A stretch of DNA of 64,000 nucleotides from positions 86,280-150,279 of the forward strand of contig CANLZY010000014.1 in the NCBI GenBank assembly GCA_947495685.1, given 5' to 3'. Of this stretch, positions 26,631-34,590 are shown piece after piece; within the stretch, counting starts at the first letter, position 1; every line of letters begins with the position of its first letter. A model generated the notes under the pieces. The model saw nothing but the letters and a program-made list of their open reading frames with translations, did not search any database and was not told where the DNA came from. This stretch comes from an uncultured Tropicimonas sp. GTDB lineage: Bacteria; Pseudomonadota; Alphaproteobacteria; Rhodobacterales; Rhodobacteraceae. The position numbers and the translations under genes are program-made.

Positions 26631-27236
26631 CTACTCGATAGGAACGCCGGTGTTTCGCCCGGCAAGAACGACGCTGACCGTGTAGGCCTTTGTCGGGGTC
26701 AGGCCCGCCATGATCGCCGCCGCTGTGTCAGGGCGCATTCTCGCAAGGAAGCCCGCAGAAAAGCTCGGATCCATTTCCTCGAACAAGGCTGCGGCATCCT
26801 TGGGCTTCATGTTCTGGTAGACTTCTATCAACTTGCCGATATCCGATTCGGCGGCTCCATCGGCCAAGGCAATCGTCGCCTTCAACGACTCCTCAGCCTC
26901 TATCAGCGCGGCCATGTTCGTCCTGATCTCGGACTCCGCGAGTTCCAGCGCGACGGACCGAGCTTGAATCTTCTGGTCACGACGATCCAATTCCACGGCA
27001 CGGTCCCGCAGGGATTTCAATGCCGCCCTGATCTCTGGTTCAGGATCGCAACTGTCGGCAAAGTCTGCTTGGCCCTCGGTGACCTTGCTCTCCGGAAGAC
27101 CGAAACTCTCCATTTCCTTGGCGATCGCCACGCCCGTCCCGTCCAGCAGGCGGATGGCACCCGACGCAAGGAAAAGCAGCCCGATCATGAAGAGCGCGCC
27201 GCGTCCGGCCCGCTTCCTTCTGCTCTTGCTGCTCAT
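26631..27236 (-). CDS. motE: MotE-like flagellar protein (MgtE N-domain-like)
   Basis: A 201-residue protein with an N-terminal membrane or signal segment (ALFMIGLLFLASGAIRLL), a coiled coil at about 65-125, and a C-terminal domain like the MgtE N-domain (IYQNMKPKDAAALFEEM-type; the actual text here is VYQNMKPKDAAALFEEMDP). In rhizobia MotE is a periplasmic chaperone for MotC. The same domain is found in FliG-like flagellar partners. The ATG overlaps the stop of the upstream small gene by four bases. Located directly before motA, it is assigned by family resemblance and position. Confidence 0.75.
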   Translation of the reverse strand: MSSKSRRKRAGRGALFMIGLLFLASGAIRLLDGTGVAIAKEMESFGLPESKVTEGQADFADSCDPEPEIRAALKSLRDRAVELDRRDQKIQARSVALELAESEIRTNMAALIEAEESLKATIALADGAAESDIGKLIEVYQNMKPKDAAALFEEMDPSFSAGFLARMRPDTAAAIMAGLTPTKAYTVSVVLAGRNTGVPIE

Positions 27237-27610
27237 TGCCGTTGCTCCGAACCCGGATGTGTGCGGGCGCGCCGACTGCGTTTGACGCTGCGCCCCGAAC
27301 CATTCGGGTCTGTATCCGGATCTGCGTCGGAAATGTCGTGCATGGAGGCAAGAATGAGTTCGATTCTCGACGCAGCCGCCTCCGCCCGCGTGGTGAGTTG
27401 TTCCAGGGATTCGGCGGACCCGCGAGACGTTCTCTGGGCCTCCTCCAGGGCCTTGGTCATTTCGTCCACCTGGACGGACAGGACCGCAACCGCTCCCCCC
27501 ATTCCATTTTCCAGGTTGGTAAAACGACTCAGTCGGCGTGACAGGATGAAACAGTAGAATGCCGCCGCAATGGCGCCGGCGATAAGCAGAATGTCGGCGA
27601 TCAAGGACAT
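27233..27610 (-). CDS. Small membrane-anchored coiled-coil flagellar-locus protein (DUF6468-like)
   Basis: A 125-residue protein with an N-terminal membrane helix (ADILLIAGAIAAAFYCFIL), then a positively charged turn, a coiled coil (EMTKALEEAQRTSRGSAESL) and a basic tail. The pattern LSRRLSRF just after the helix resembles the DUF6468 proteins I recall from alphaproteobacterial flagellar loci; this is unverified. It lies between fliL (9 bases away) and the motE-like gene (overlapping). Function unknown. Confidence 0.65.
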   Translation of the reverse strand: MSLIADILLIAGAIAAAFYCFILSRRLSRFTNLENGMGGAVAVLSVQVDEMTKALEEAQRTSRGSAESLEQLTTRAEAAASRIELILASMHDISDADPDTDPNGSGRSVKRSRRARTHPGSEQRQ

Positions 27611-27619
27611 CGCAGGCTC

Positions 27620-28096
27620 CTAATTCAGGACAAATTCGGTGACGAGCAGGTCGCGAACCCGGTCTTCCCCCACAACCAGCTGAATCCGGCGGAGCATTTG
27701 AGCTCTGATCCGGATCAGGGATGTCGGTTCTTCCAGGTCGGCAACATCGATGGCGCGGAGATAGCCGTTCAGGACGTCCTGAACCCGTGGCACAACGGCC
27801 TCAACGTTGGATTTCTCGGCAGGGTAGACATCCAGCTCGGCGCGAAACCTCAGATGCCGGGCCTTGCCGTCCGGCGATAGCGACACGAGGATCGGCTCGA
27901 TCGGAACAAAGGCAACCTCGGGCGCCTCTCCAGCGTGCGCTTGGGGTGCGGGCGAACCCGATCCATCAAGCAGCCCGGAATAGGCGACAAAAAAACCAGC
28001 CCCAGCCGTAAGAACGGCCAAAGCCAACCCAAACAGAAGCGGCTTTTTCCCTGATTTTTTCGCTGTTGCTTCGACGTCGCCGTTTTCGTCGGACAT
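27620..28096 (-). CDS. fliL: Flagellar basal body-associated protein FliL
   Basis: A 158-residue single-pass inner-membrane protein. A basic cytoplasmic N-terminus (AKKSGKKP) precedes a membrane helix (LLFGLALAVLTAGAGFFVAY). The periplasmic FliL domain contains VPIEPILVSLSPDGKARHLR and ends in the hydrophobic VRDLLVTEFVLN, typical of the family. FliL forms rings around MotA/MotB and helps stator function. It is the first gene of the leftward operon and diverges from fliF, with 120 bases between the starts. Confidence 0.88.
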   Translation of the reverse strand: MSDENGDVEATAKKSGKKPLLFGLALAVLTAGAGFFVAYSGLLDGSGSPAPQAHAGEAPEVAFVPIEPILVSLSPDGKARHLRFRAELDVYPAEKSNVEAVVPRVQDVLNGYLRAIDVADLEEPTSLIRIRAQMLRRIQLVVGEDRVRDLLVTEFVLN

Positions 28097-28142
28097 CGGA
28101 AACTCCTTTTCGTCTGTGCCGCCATGATTACTCCGTCGAGGG

Positions 28143-28157
28143 CTAACCGATTGTTAA
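28143..28157 (+). promoter_or_regulatory. CtrA-like box between divergent fliL and fliF operons
   Basis: The sequence CTAA-N7-TTAA (ctaaccgattgttaa) matches seven of eight fixed positions of the CtrA consensus TTAA-N7-TTAA. It lies centrally in the only intergenic space between the two flagellar operons. CtrA controls motility genes in Rhodobacterales, so a role here is plausible. Binding has not been shown. Confidence 0.5.
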
Positions 28158-28216
28158 GCGAGATCGCACAAACATGCGCTCAGGTCAGAAAGGCCGGAAG
28201 TAACGGAGGTTGTCGC

Positions 28217-29833
28217 GTGCAGAATGTTCTCGGTGCCTGGGCTGCGCTGGATACGCGTCGCCGGGTCGTAGTTGTCGCTGCAAGCGTGCTGATGTTCATC
28301 TCGGTCCTAGTGTTGTCCCAGATGGTCTCAAACACGCGGATGGAGCTGTTGTATGCCGGGCTCGAGGGACGATCAGCGGGTGAAGTTGTCTCCGCACTCG
28401 AGCAAAGTGGTGTCGTTCACGAGGTTCGCGGCAATTCCATTTACGTCGAAGAAGGGTCCCGGGATGAACTGAGAATGGTGCTGGCGGGTCAGGGTCTACC
28501 CTCCAACGGCAACGCCGGCTACGAGTTGCTCGACAATCTGTCCGGGTTCGGGACGACCTCACAAATGTTCGACGCGGCCTATTGGCGGGCAAAGGAAGGG
28601 GAGTTGTCGCGGACCATCATCGCGAGCCCTCAGATCCGCGCCGCCAGGGTCCACATTTCAAAGTCGCCCTCGAAGGGGTTTCGTCAGGACCGGGCAGCCA
28701 CCGCGTCGGTATTTGTCACATCCTTGGGCGGTAGCCTGTCCGAGGCACAGGCCAGGGCATTGCGTTATCTTGTGGCGTCTGCCGTGACCGGTTTGAAACC
28801 GGATGATGTCTCGGTGATCGATGGCGACAGTGGTGTTGTCCTGGGCTCCGGCGACGGGACCGCCATCTCCGCGAACAAGCGCGAGGAGGTTCTAAAGCAC
28901 AATGTCGAACGCCTGCTTGAGGCACGCGTGGGCCCCGGAAACGCTATCGTCGAACTCAGCATGACAACGGTGACCGACCGGGAATCGATCGTCGAGAGGC
29001 ATTTCGACCCCGAAGGGCGCGTGGCGATCAGTTCCGAAACCGAAGAACGGACGTCCTCTACCAATGGATCGTCCAGCGGCGCGGTGACGGTTGCCAGCAA
29101 CCTTCCCGATGGCGACGGAGGGGCAGATGGCAGTTCAAGCTCGGGACAGGACAACGAGACTCGGGAGCGCACAAACTTCGAGGTTTCCCAGACACAACGT
29201 GAAATTATTCGTGTACCGGGCGCAATCAAGCGCCTGACTGTCGCTGTTCTGGTGAATGCCACACCAACAATCGACGCCAACGGCGCGCCTGCCATGATTC
29301 CACGTCCCGAAGCGGAACTGGAAGACCTGCGGTCTCTGATTTCCGCCGCCGTCGGATATGACGAAGCCCGTGGAGATCAGATCACCATTCGGTCCCTGGA
29401 ATTCCAACCTTTGCCCGAGGCGGGGGCGTTTCCAGAGCCGGGACTTCTTGACGGCCTCGACATCGTGACCATGGCCCAGATCGCAGTACTTTCGATTGTT
29501 GCACTGATCCTGGGACTGTTCGTTGTGCGCCCCATCATGACAAATCGCGTGACACCGCAGGTTCTGGAACTGTCCCCGCCGCACGACGGATTGCCACCGG
29601 CGACCCTCGAAAGTGTGGCGACGCCGTCCTCGCCCGGTGGGCTGGGAGAGCTGTCAGCCCCGATGCAAGTCGTCAGCGACCTTGGTATGGGCGACGCCGA
29701 AGCCGGCCTGCCTGACCTCGGTCAGTTCACACAAGACCCGGTCGAACGGCTACGCCAACTCATCAAGGAACGTCAGACCGACACCGTCGAGGTTCTTCGG
29801 ACCTGGATGGAAGAGGACAAGGAGAAAGTCTGA
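28217..29833 (+). CDS. fliF: Flagellar MS-ring protein FliF
   Basis: A 538-residue inner-membrane ring protein. GTG at 28217 follows GGAGG by seven bases; a longer frame starts upstream but has no ribosome site. The first membrane helix is VVVVAASVLMFISVLVLSQM, followed by the ring-building motif domains (LYAGLEGRSAGEVVSALEQ, YELLDNLSGFGTTSQMFDAA, ATASVFVTSLGGSLSEAQ). A low-complexity acidic/serine loop lies in the middle (near residues 280-320), the second helix is TMAQIAVLSIVALILGLFVV, and a C-terminal FliG-binding tail reads DPVERLRQLIKERQTDTVEV. The stop codon shares a base with the next start (TGATG). Confidence 0.93.
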   Translation: MQNVLGAWAALDTRRRVVVVAASVLMFISVLVLSQMVSNTRMELLYAGLEGRSAGEVVSALEQSGVVHEVRGNSIYVEEGSRDELRMVLAGQGLPSNGNAGYELLDNLSGFGTTSQMFDAAYWRAKEGELSRTIIASPQIRAARVHISKSPSKGFRQDRAATASVFVTSLGGSLSEAQARALRYLVASAVTGLKPDDVSVIDGDSGVVLGSGDGTAISANKREEVLKHNVERLLEARVGPGNAIVELSMTTVTDRESIVERHFDPEGRVAISSETEERTSSTNGSSSGAVTVASNLPDGDGGADGSSSSGQDNETRERTNFEVSQTQREIIRVPGAIKRLTVAVLVNATPTIDANGAPAMIPRPEAELEDLRSLISAAVGYDEARGDQITIRSLEFQPLPEAGAFPEPGLLDGLDIVTMAQIAVLSIVALILGLFVVRPIMTNRVTPQVLELSPPHDGLPPATLESVATPSSPGGLGELSAPMQVVSDLGMGDAEAGLPDLGQFTQDPVERLRQLIKERQTDTVEVLRTWMEEDKEKV

Positions 29834-30435
29834 TGGGCCGACCATTGAAACTGGAAGTCTTTGATCAGCCTGGGTCCGGCGACCACGCACCCATTGTTTC
29901 AACGAACTCCGCGATCGAGGAAGGACGGTTGCAGTCGTTTGAAAAAGGATACGCAGCCGGCTGGGACGACTCGACCAAGGCTCACGAAGAAGAACAAGGG
30001 CGCATTTCGGCAGAACTGGCCAACAACCTTCAATCGATGTCGTTCACCTATCACGAGGCGCGAGGGGCTGTTCTGGGAGAGCTGGAGGGCATTTTGCGCG
30101 GGATGGTGGCCCAAGTTCTACCGCGAACGCTAGTCGGGTCTTTGGGCGAGACAATCATCCAGATGATCTCGGAGCTGGGCGATGACGCCTCCAGGATCGG
30201 TGTCGACGTCGTTGTTTCGCCGGAGAATGTCGATCTGGTCACCTCGCTTGTCGAAGGCAGGGTCGCACCGCCGCTGAGAATCGTCGCAGAAGACACGCTG
30301 GGAGCAGGGCAAGCGTTCCTCCGCTTCGGGGGGAGCGAGCACAAGATCGATCTTGAAGCCGTGCTCCAAGAGCTTTCCGACGCCGTCACTGAATTCTTCG
30401 AACATTCCGGACATCAGGAGGCACAACATGCCTGA
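29833..30435 (+). CDS. FliH-like flagellar export regulator
   Basis: A 200-residue soluble protein. The central helix with spaced alanines and glycines (EEGRLQSFEKGYAAGWDD) is typical of FliH/YscL proteins, which form a stalk binding the export ATPase FliI. The C-terminal half has the FliH pattern (LGETIIQMISELGDDASRIG, then DLVTSLVEGRVAPPLRIVAE). It lies between fliF and fliN, where fliH is common in this group. fliI is absent from the window. Identification rests on motif style and position, not on a diagnostic residue. Confidence 0.7.
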   Translation: MGRPLKLEVFDQPGSGDHAPIVSTNSAIEEGRLQSFEKGYAAGWDDSTKAHEEEQGRISAELANNLQSMSFTYHEARGAVLGELEGILRGMVAQVLPRTLVGSLGETIIQMISELGDDASRIGVDVVVSPENVDLVTSLVEGRVAPPLRIVAEDTLGAGQAFLRFGGSEHKIDLEAVLQELSDAVTEFFEHSGHQEAQHA

Positions 30436-30709
30436 CACCAGCCGAGAGGCAGAGCACCCGTTTTCGCAGGTTCCTGTCGAAGTCATCGTTACTGTCGGGC
30501 GCGCAAAGCCAAAGATCGCCGACCTGCTTCAACTGCAAAAGAATGCTGTTCTGGTTCTGGATCACCGGGTGGACGATCCGGTCGAACTCTACGTTGGCGA
30601 AAAGCTGATCGCGCGCGGCGAATTGGTGGAGCAGGACGGGCCGAACGAAGGTCAACTGGCCGTTCGGCTTACAGAAATTGCAGGCCTGAACGAAAGCATC
30701 ATTCCATGA
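30428..30709 (+). CDS. fliN: Flagellar motor switch protein FliN
   Basis: A 93-residue C-ring protein consisting almost only of the SpoA domain. VPVEVIVTVGRAKPKIADLL and VELYVGEKLIARGELV are characteristic. FliN binds FliM and FliH at the base of the switch complex. AGGAGG at 30417-30422 sets the ATG at 30428, giving an 8-base overlap with the fliH-like gene; it overlaps fliP by four bases. fliM is not in the window. Confidence 0.9.
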   Translation: MPDTSREAEHPFSQVPVEVIVTVGRAKPKIADLLQLQKNAVLVLDHRVDDPVELYVGEKLIARGELVEQDGPNEGQLAVRLTEIAGLNESIIP

Positions 30710-31458
30710 GACCGAACCGGTCCAGGACGGCTCTGAGCGTGTCAATGGTTGCGCTTTGCCTGTTTTGCCTGCCCGGTGTCGCGGGCGCACAGGAGTTTTC
30801 GCTGTCGCTTGGTGAAGACGGGTCACTCGCCGGGTTGAGTGTCCAGCTTTTCCTGTTGGTAGGCCTGATAAGTTTTGCTCCAGGCCTGATCATCATGGCA
30901 ACCTGCTTTCCTTTCATCGTGACGGTCCTGTCGATTCTGCGCCAGGCAATCGGGCTGCAGCAATCGCCACCGAACATGTTGATCGTGTCGCTGGCCCTCG
31001 TGTTGACCTACTACGTGATGGATCCGGTCTTCACGCAGGCATGGACCGACGGCCTTCAGCCGATGATGCAGGACCAGATCGACGCCGAGACAGCGATCAG
31101 CGAGGTGATGGAACCCTTTCGCGTCTTCATGATCAATCGCGCCGACCCGGAAACGTTCACCCGCATGGCCGAGCTTCGTGCGGACACGCTGCCAGCCGGT
31201 GTCAGCCCGGGGGAAGCGCCGCTGTCAGTGCTGATCCCGTCGTTCCTTCTGAGTGAGATCTCCAACGCCTTTCAGATCGGGTTTCTGATCTTCCTTCCGT
31301 TCCTGATCATCGATCTTGTCGTGGCCGCCATCCTGATGTCGATGGGGATGATGATGGTCCCTCCTGCGCTGGTATCGCTCCCCTTCAAGCTGGCATTCTT
31401 CGCCGTCGCAGATGGGTGGACACTCATTTCAGAGGCTCTCGTGCGGGGATACATGTAG
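30706..31458 (+). CDS. fliP: Flagellar export-gate protein FliP
   Basis: A 250-residue integral membrane component of the flagellar type III export gate. An N-terminal signal sequence (MVALCLFCLPGVAGA) is followed by the first helices (LSVQLFLLVGLISFAPGLII), the signature MATCFPFIVTVLSILRQAIG, the extracellular loop, and the C-terminal pair with SEISNAFQIGFLIFLPFLII and DLVVAAILMSMGMMMVPPAL. It is the last gene of the rightward flagellar operon. fliQ and fliR, which often follow, are absent here. Confidence 0.93.
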   Translation: MRPNRSRTALSVSMVALCLFCLPGVAGAQEFSLSLGEDGSLAGLSVQLFLLVGLISFAPGLIIMATCFPFIVTVLSILRQAIGLQQSPPNMLIVSLALVLTYYVMDPVFTQAWTDGLQPMMQDQIDAETAISEVMEPFRVFMINRADPETFTRMAELRADTLPAGVSPGEAPLSVLIPSFLLSEISNAFQIGFLIFLPFLIIDLVVAAILMSMGMMMVPPALVSLPFKLAFFAVADGWTLISEALVRGYM

Positions 31459-31566
31459 GTCGGGCGCAGTCAATTTCGCTTGGAGCATTCCGGCGTCCAC
31501 TCTCTGCGTGGGCGCCGATTCAACCGATAAACAGAGGTTCCCTGGGGGCACGAGGGTCAATTCAAT

Positions 31567-32406
31567 CTAAACTGCCCGGATGTCGTAGAACCGTGCGGCG
31601 GTATCCCCGAGGATTGCCTGCTGATCGACGTCATCGCAGCCGCAGATCAACTCCCGAACGCAGTCAAACCATTGAATGTACGAACCGACGTGCTCCAGTA
31701 CAGGCCAGTCGCTTCCCCACATCAGACGTTGGGCGCCAAAGGTGTGCAACAGGTGATCGGCTACAGGTTGCAGACCCTCACGGGTCCATCCCTGCCCCTG
31801 TTCGAAGGCGATCCCGGACAGTTTGCAATGAACGTTCGGGTGGCAGGCAAGACGCGACATTCCCTGCTTCCAGTGATCGTCGGGCCGGGCGTGAGCGGCG
31901 ATCAGCGGCTTTGCAGCATGATCGACCACGATCGCGAGGTCAGGCAGTCGGTCGATCAGCCGGGCCATCGTGTCGAGGTGGCGCGGCACGATCAGCGCGT
32001 CAAAGCGCAATCCAAGGCCGGGGAGGCGCGAAAGCGCGTCAAGAACGGTGGATCGCAGGATCCAGTCGGTCTCTTCGATGCCCTGCAGGACCGGGCGAAC
32101 CCCCTTGACCAAGGGCATCTGGGCCAAACGCTCCAGCTGGGCAACGGCATCCGGTGAAGCCAGATCCACCCACGCGACGATCGCGCCGACCCATTCAGCC
32201 TGATCCGCCATTGTCTGCATGAAATCGTTCTCGGCGAGCCGCTCCGACGCCTGAACGAGCACCGTTCGGTCAACACCGGTGGCGGCGAGATAGTGCCCGA
32301 GATGATCCGGAAGAAAGCTTCGACGCAGACCGGCGATAGAGGCGTCGATCCAATCGTGCACCAGCGGATCGTAGTTCCAGAAATGCTGGTGGGCATCGAC
32401 GATCAT
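31567..32406 (-). CDS. Amidohydrolase-2 family lactonase (L-fuconolactonase type)
   Basis: A 279-residue cytoplasmic hydrolase of the amidohydrolase superfamily (cog3618-type). The metal-site motifs are visible: the N-terminal HxH in DAHQHFW, a histidine in IVVDHAAKP, and the terminal Asp in WGSDWPVLEH. Relatives hydrolyse L-fucono- or L-galactono-1,4-lactone and 4-sulfomuconolactone. ATG at 32406 overlaps the stop of the GntR gene by four bases, so the two are one operon. With the aldo-keto reductase and zinc dehydrogenase nearby it would form an oxidative L-galactose or L-fucose route. Substrate inferred from family and context. Confidence 0.8.
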   Translation of the reverse strand: MIVDAHQHFWNYDPLVHDWIDASIAGLRRSFLPDHLGHYLAATGVDRTVLVQASERLAENDFMQTMADQAEWVGAIVAWVDLASPDAVAQLERLAQMPLVKGVRPVLQGIEETDWILRSTVLDALSRLPGLGLRFDALIVPRHLDTMARLIDRLPDLAIVVDHAAKPLIAAHARPDDHWKQGMSRLACHPNVHCKLSGIAFEQGQGWTREGLQPVADHLLHTFGAQRLMWGSDWPVLEHVGSYIQWFDCVRELICGCDDVDQQAILGDTAARFYDIRAV

Positions 32407-33305
32407 GTCTTGCCGTCCCATCGAACCGACTGCATCAACGTTCGTCTGGCAGAACACAGGTGAGTGTGAAATGCAGCACTGGCCGCCGTCATGTCCCCAC
32501 TTTCTACGGCGCCGATCACCGCGAGGTGCTCTCTGGTGGCCGTCAGGTTTCTTTCCTGTTCGTCGGACTTGTTCCACCGATAATGGTAGTGGAAGATCAT
32601 CGACACGATCTGAAAGAAGTCATCGACAAAGCGGTTGTCCAGCAGGTCGATCACGATGCGGTGGAACCGCTCGTCCAGCCGTGGAAAGCTCATGAACTCC
32701 GTCTCGATTGCATCCCCGAGGCGCTGAAAATCGGGTTTCATGGCAATCAACGCCTGATGGCTTTCGCTCTCCGGGCCTTCGTTGCAGAACCGAGCAAAGG
32801 CACGCGTCTCGAACATCTCGCGTACGTCGAACAATTCTACCGCGAATTCCTGGGTGAACCCGCGCAGAATCCAATGTCGGTTCGGCTCCTTTTCGATCAA
32901 GCCGAACCTCGAGAACCGGATCAGAAACTCGCGCACCGCCGAGGGGCTGGCGCCGAATTCGCGTGCAAGTTCGCTCTCTCTCAGGATCGTTCCCGGGGCA
33001 AGGTCTCCGCCCAGCACGTATTCCATGAATGCCGCCTCGACCTTTTCGGCCGTGGTCTGCGTTTCGTCGGCGGAATAGAAGTCGGTCGCCACCGGCAACC
33101 GCAGGATCGTCTTGCGCCGCCCCTCCCAGTCGATCAGGCCGGTGTCCTTGAGGTGTTCCAGAACCGCCCGAACTGTCGTGCGAGATATCCCCCAACGTTC
33201 GGCAAACGCTGTCTCCGGCGGCAGGCTGCCATCCAAGCCGATTTCCCCGATGAAATCGAGGCACCGGTTGTACGTTTCCTTGTAGACGGCGTTGCTGCGG
33301 GACAC
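32403..33305 (-). CDS. GntR-family regulator with two winged-helix domains and an FCD domain
   Basis: A 300-residue protein. Two consecutive GntR-type DNA-binding domains can be seen. The first (residues 10-70) contains ETAFAERWGISRTTVRAVLE. The second (about 85-150) contains ESELAREFGASPSAVREFLI, followed by an FCD ligand-binding domain from about 150 (VELFDVREMFETRAF, DERFHRIVIDLLDNRF). GntR/FadR proteins normally have one DNA-binding domain, so this is a duplicated form. GTG at 33305 is the start. It overlaps the lactonase gene and is the likely regulator of the L-sugar route. Confidence 0.82.
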   Translation of the reverse strand: MSRSNAVYKETYNRCLDFIGEIGLDGSLPPETAFAERWGISRTTVRAVLEHLKDTGLIDWEGRRKTILRLPVATDFYSADETQTTAEKVEAAFMEYVLGGDLAPGTILRESELAREFGASPSAVREFLIRFSRFGLIEKEPNRHWILRGFTQEFAVELFDVREMFETRAFARFCNEGPESESHQALIAMKPDFQRLGDAIETEFMSFPRLDERFHRIVIDLLDNRFVDDFFQIVSMIFHYHYRWNKSDEQERNLTATREHLAVIGAVESGDMTAASAAFHTHLCSARRTLMQSVRWDGKT

Positions 33306-33405
33306 TGGGTTCTCGTCGGGCTGTTGTCTGATCGCGGCTATATATCACATATGTCGGTGGATGCATTCCGGAAGGACGAGTGGACTGTCGCCCCCTCCGG
33401 GAGTG

Positions 33406-34431
33406 TCAGGCCTCCGGCAGTTCGACCAGAACCTTCAGCGTCTCGTTGCGATTGGCTTCCCAATAGGCAAAGGAGGCATCGGCCTCTTCCCAGCTGAACA
33501 CCCGCGAGATCAGCTTGTCACACAATTCTGGATTGGCGGCCACGAACTCGATCACGGCCTCGAAATCCTTGCGCGTGGCGTTGCGCGAGCCGAACATGTC
33601 CAATTCCTTGAGATTGAACAGCGACGTGTTGTACGACACCTCCTGTTTCGCATAGCCGACGTAGACCACGCGACCGGCGAAACAGGCCATGTCCACGGCG
33701 GCTCGAAACGTGTCGGGCAGGCCCACGGCCTCGACGGTAACGTCGGCGCCATCGCCGCCGGTCAGGTCGCGCACGGCCTGCAACTGGTCAACCTGCGTCG
33801 GGTTGATGACCGCCTCGACGCCAAAATCCAGCAATGACTGGCGCTTGGCCTCGGAAACCTCGACCGCAATGACACGGGCACCCCGCTGGCGGGCCCCCAG
33901 CATCGCACCGACCCCGATCATTCCGCCGCCAAGGACCACGACCGTGTCGCCTTCGGCCACCGACCCGCGGGCCACGGCATGGAAGCCGACCGACAGCGGT
34001 TCAATCAGTGCCAGGTGCTTTTCCGGCAGCGCGTCATTCAGGATCAGTTTCTGCCACGGAACGGCGACAAAATCGGACATCCCGCCGTCCCGTTGAACGC
34101 CCAGCGTGGCGTTGAACTGACAGGCATTGACCCGACCCTTGCGGCAGGAACTGCAGGTGCCGCAATTTGTATAAGGCACCACGATCGCGTTGTGTCCCAG
34201 GGCAAAGTCGGTCGGAACACCCGAACCCATCTCGACAATCCGGCCGCCGATCTCGTGCCCGGGAATGCGCGGCAGCTTGGCCAGCGGGTTCAAGCCGCGG
34301 AAGGTGTTGAGGTCGCTGCCGCACAAACCGACGTAGCGCACCTTGAGCAGGACCTCGCCGGGTCCGGGGCGCGGGGTCTCGATGTCTCGCATTTCGGCCT
34401 TGCCGATTTCGCTGATGAGCAGTGCCTGCAT
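33406..34431 (-). CDS. Zinc-dependent alcohol dehydrogenase (L-galactonate-5-dehydrogenase-like)
   Basis: A 341-residue medium-chain dehydrogenase. The catalytic zinc site lies in GLCGSDLNTFRG and PGHEIGG, the structural-zinc cysteines in CGTCSSCRKGRVNAC, and the nucleotide-binding loop in VVVLGGGMIGVGAMLGARQ. It resembles the E. coli L-galactonate oxidoreductase group (LgoD/YjjN), which makes D-tagaturonate. ATG at 34431 has AAAGGA six bases upstream. Divergent from the tagaturonate reductase-like gene, the two could work in series: L-galactonate to D-tagaturonate to D-altronate. Other sugar-alcohol or sugar-acid substrates are possible. Confidence 0.78.
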   Translation of the reverse strand: MQALLISEIGKAEMRDIETPRPGPGEVLLKVRYVGLCGSDLNTFRGLNPLAKLPRIPGHEIGGRIVEMGSGVPTDFALGHNAIVVPYTNCGTCSSCRKGRVNACQFNATLGVQRDGGMSDFVAVPWQKLILNDALPEKHLALIEPLSVGFHAVARGSVAEGDTVVVLGGGMIGVGAMLGARQRGARVIAVEVSEAKRQSLLDFGVEAVINPTQVDQLQAVRDLTGGDGADVTVEAVGLPDTFRAAVDMACFAGRVVYVGYAKQEVSYNTSLFNLKELDMFGSRNATRKDFEAVIEFVAANPELCDKLISRVFSWEEADASFAYWEANRNETLKVLVELPEA

Positions 34432-34515
34432 GGCGCGTCCTTTCGGGGGTCTCGTCCGTGGCGAGCCGGGTCTGCCGCCCGCCGGAGGTTTTTCACACAT
34501 AAGGATCGCTTTTTG

Positions 34516-34544
34516 TTGTCGTCAATGTTTATTTTGAATAAAGA
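34516..34544 (+). promoter_or_regulatory. Candidate promoter and inverted repeat before the tagaturonate reductase-like gene
   Basis: TTGTCG (34516-34521), a 17-base spacer and TAAAGA (34539-34544) could be a sigma70 promoter toward the rightward gene. A 6-3-6 inverted repeat, TTTATT-ttg-AATAAA (34528-34542), overlaps it and would be a suitable operator position. Evidence is pattern only. Confidence 0.35.
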
Positions 34545-34590
34545 GCAGAAAGCCGCAGCAATACCGTGTCATCGGAGAGGAGCCACGCCA

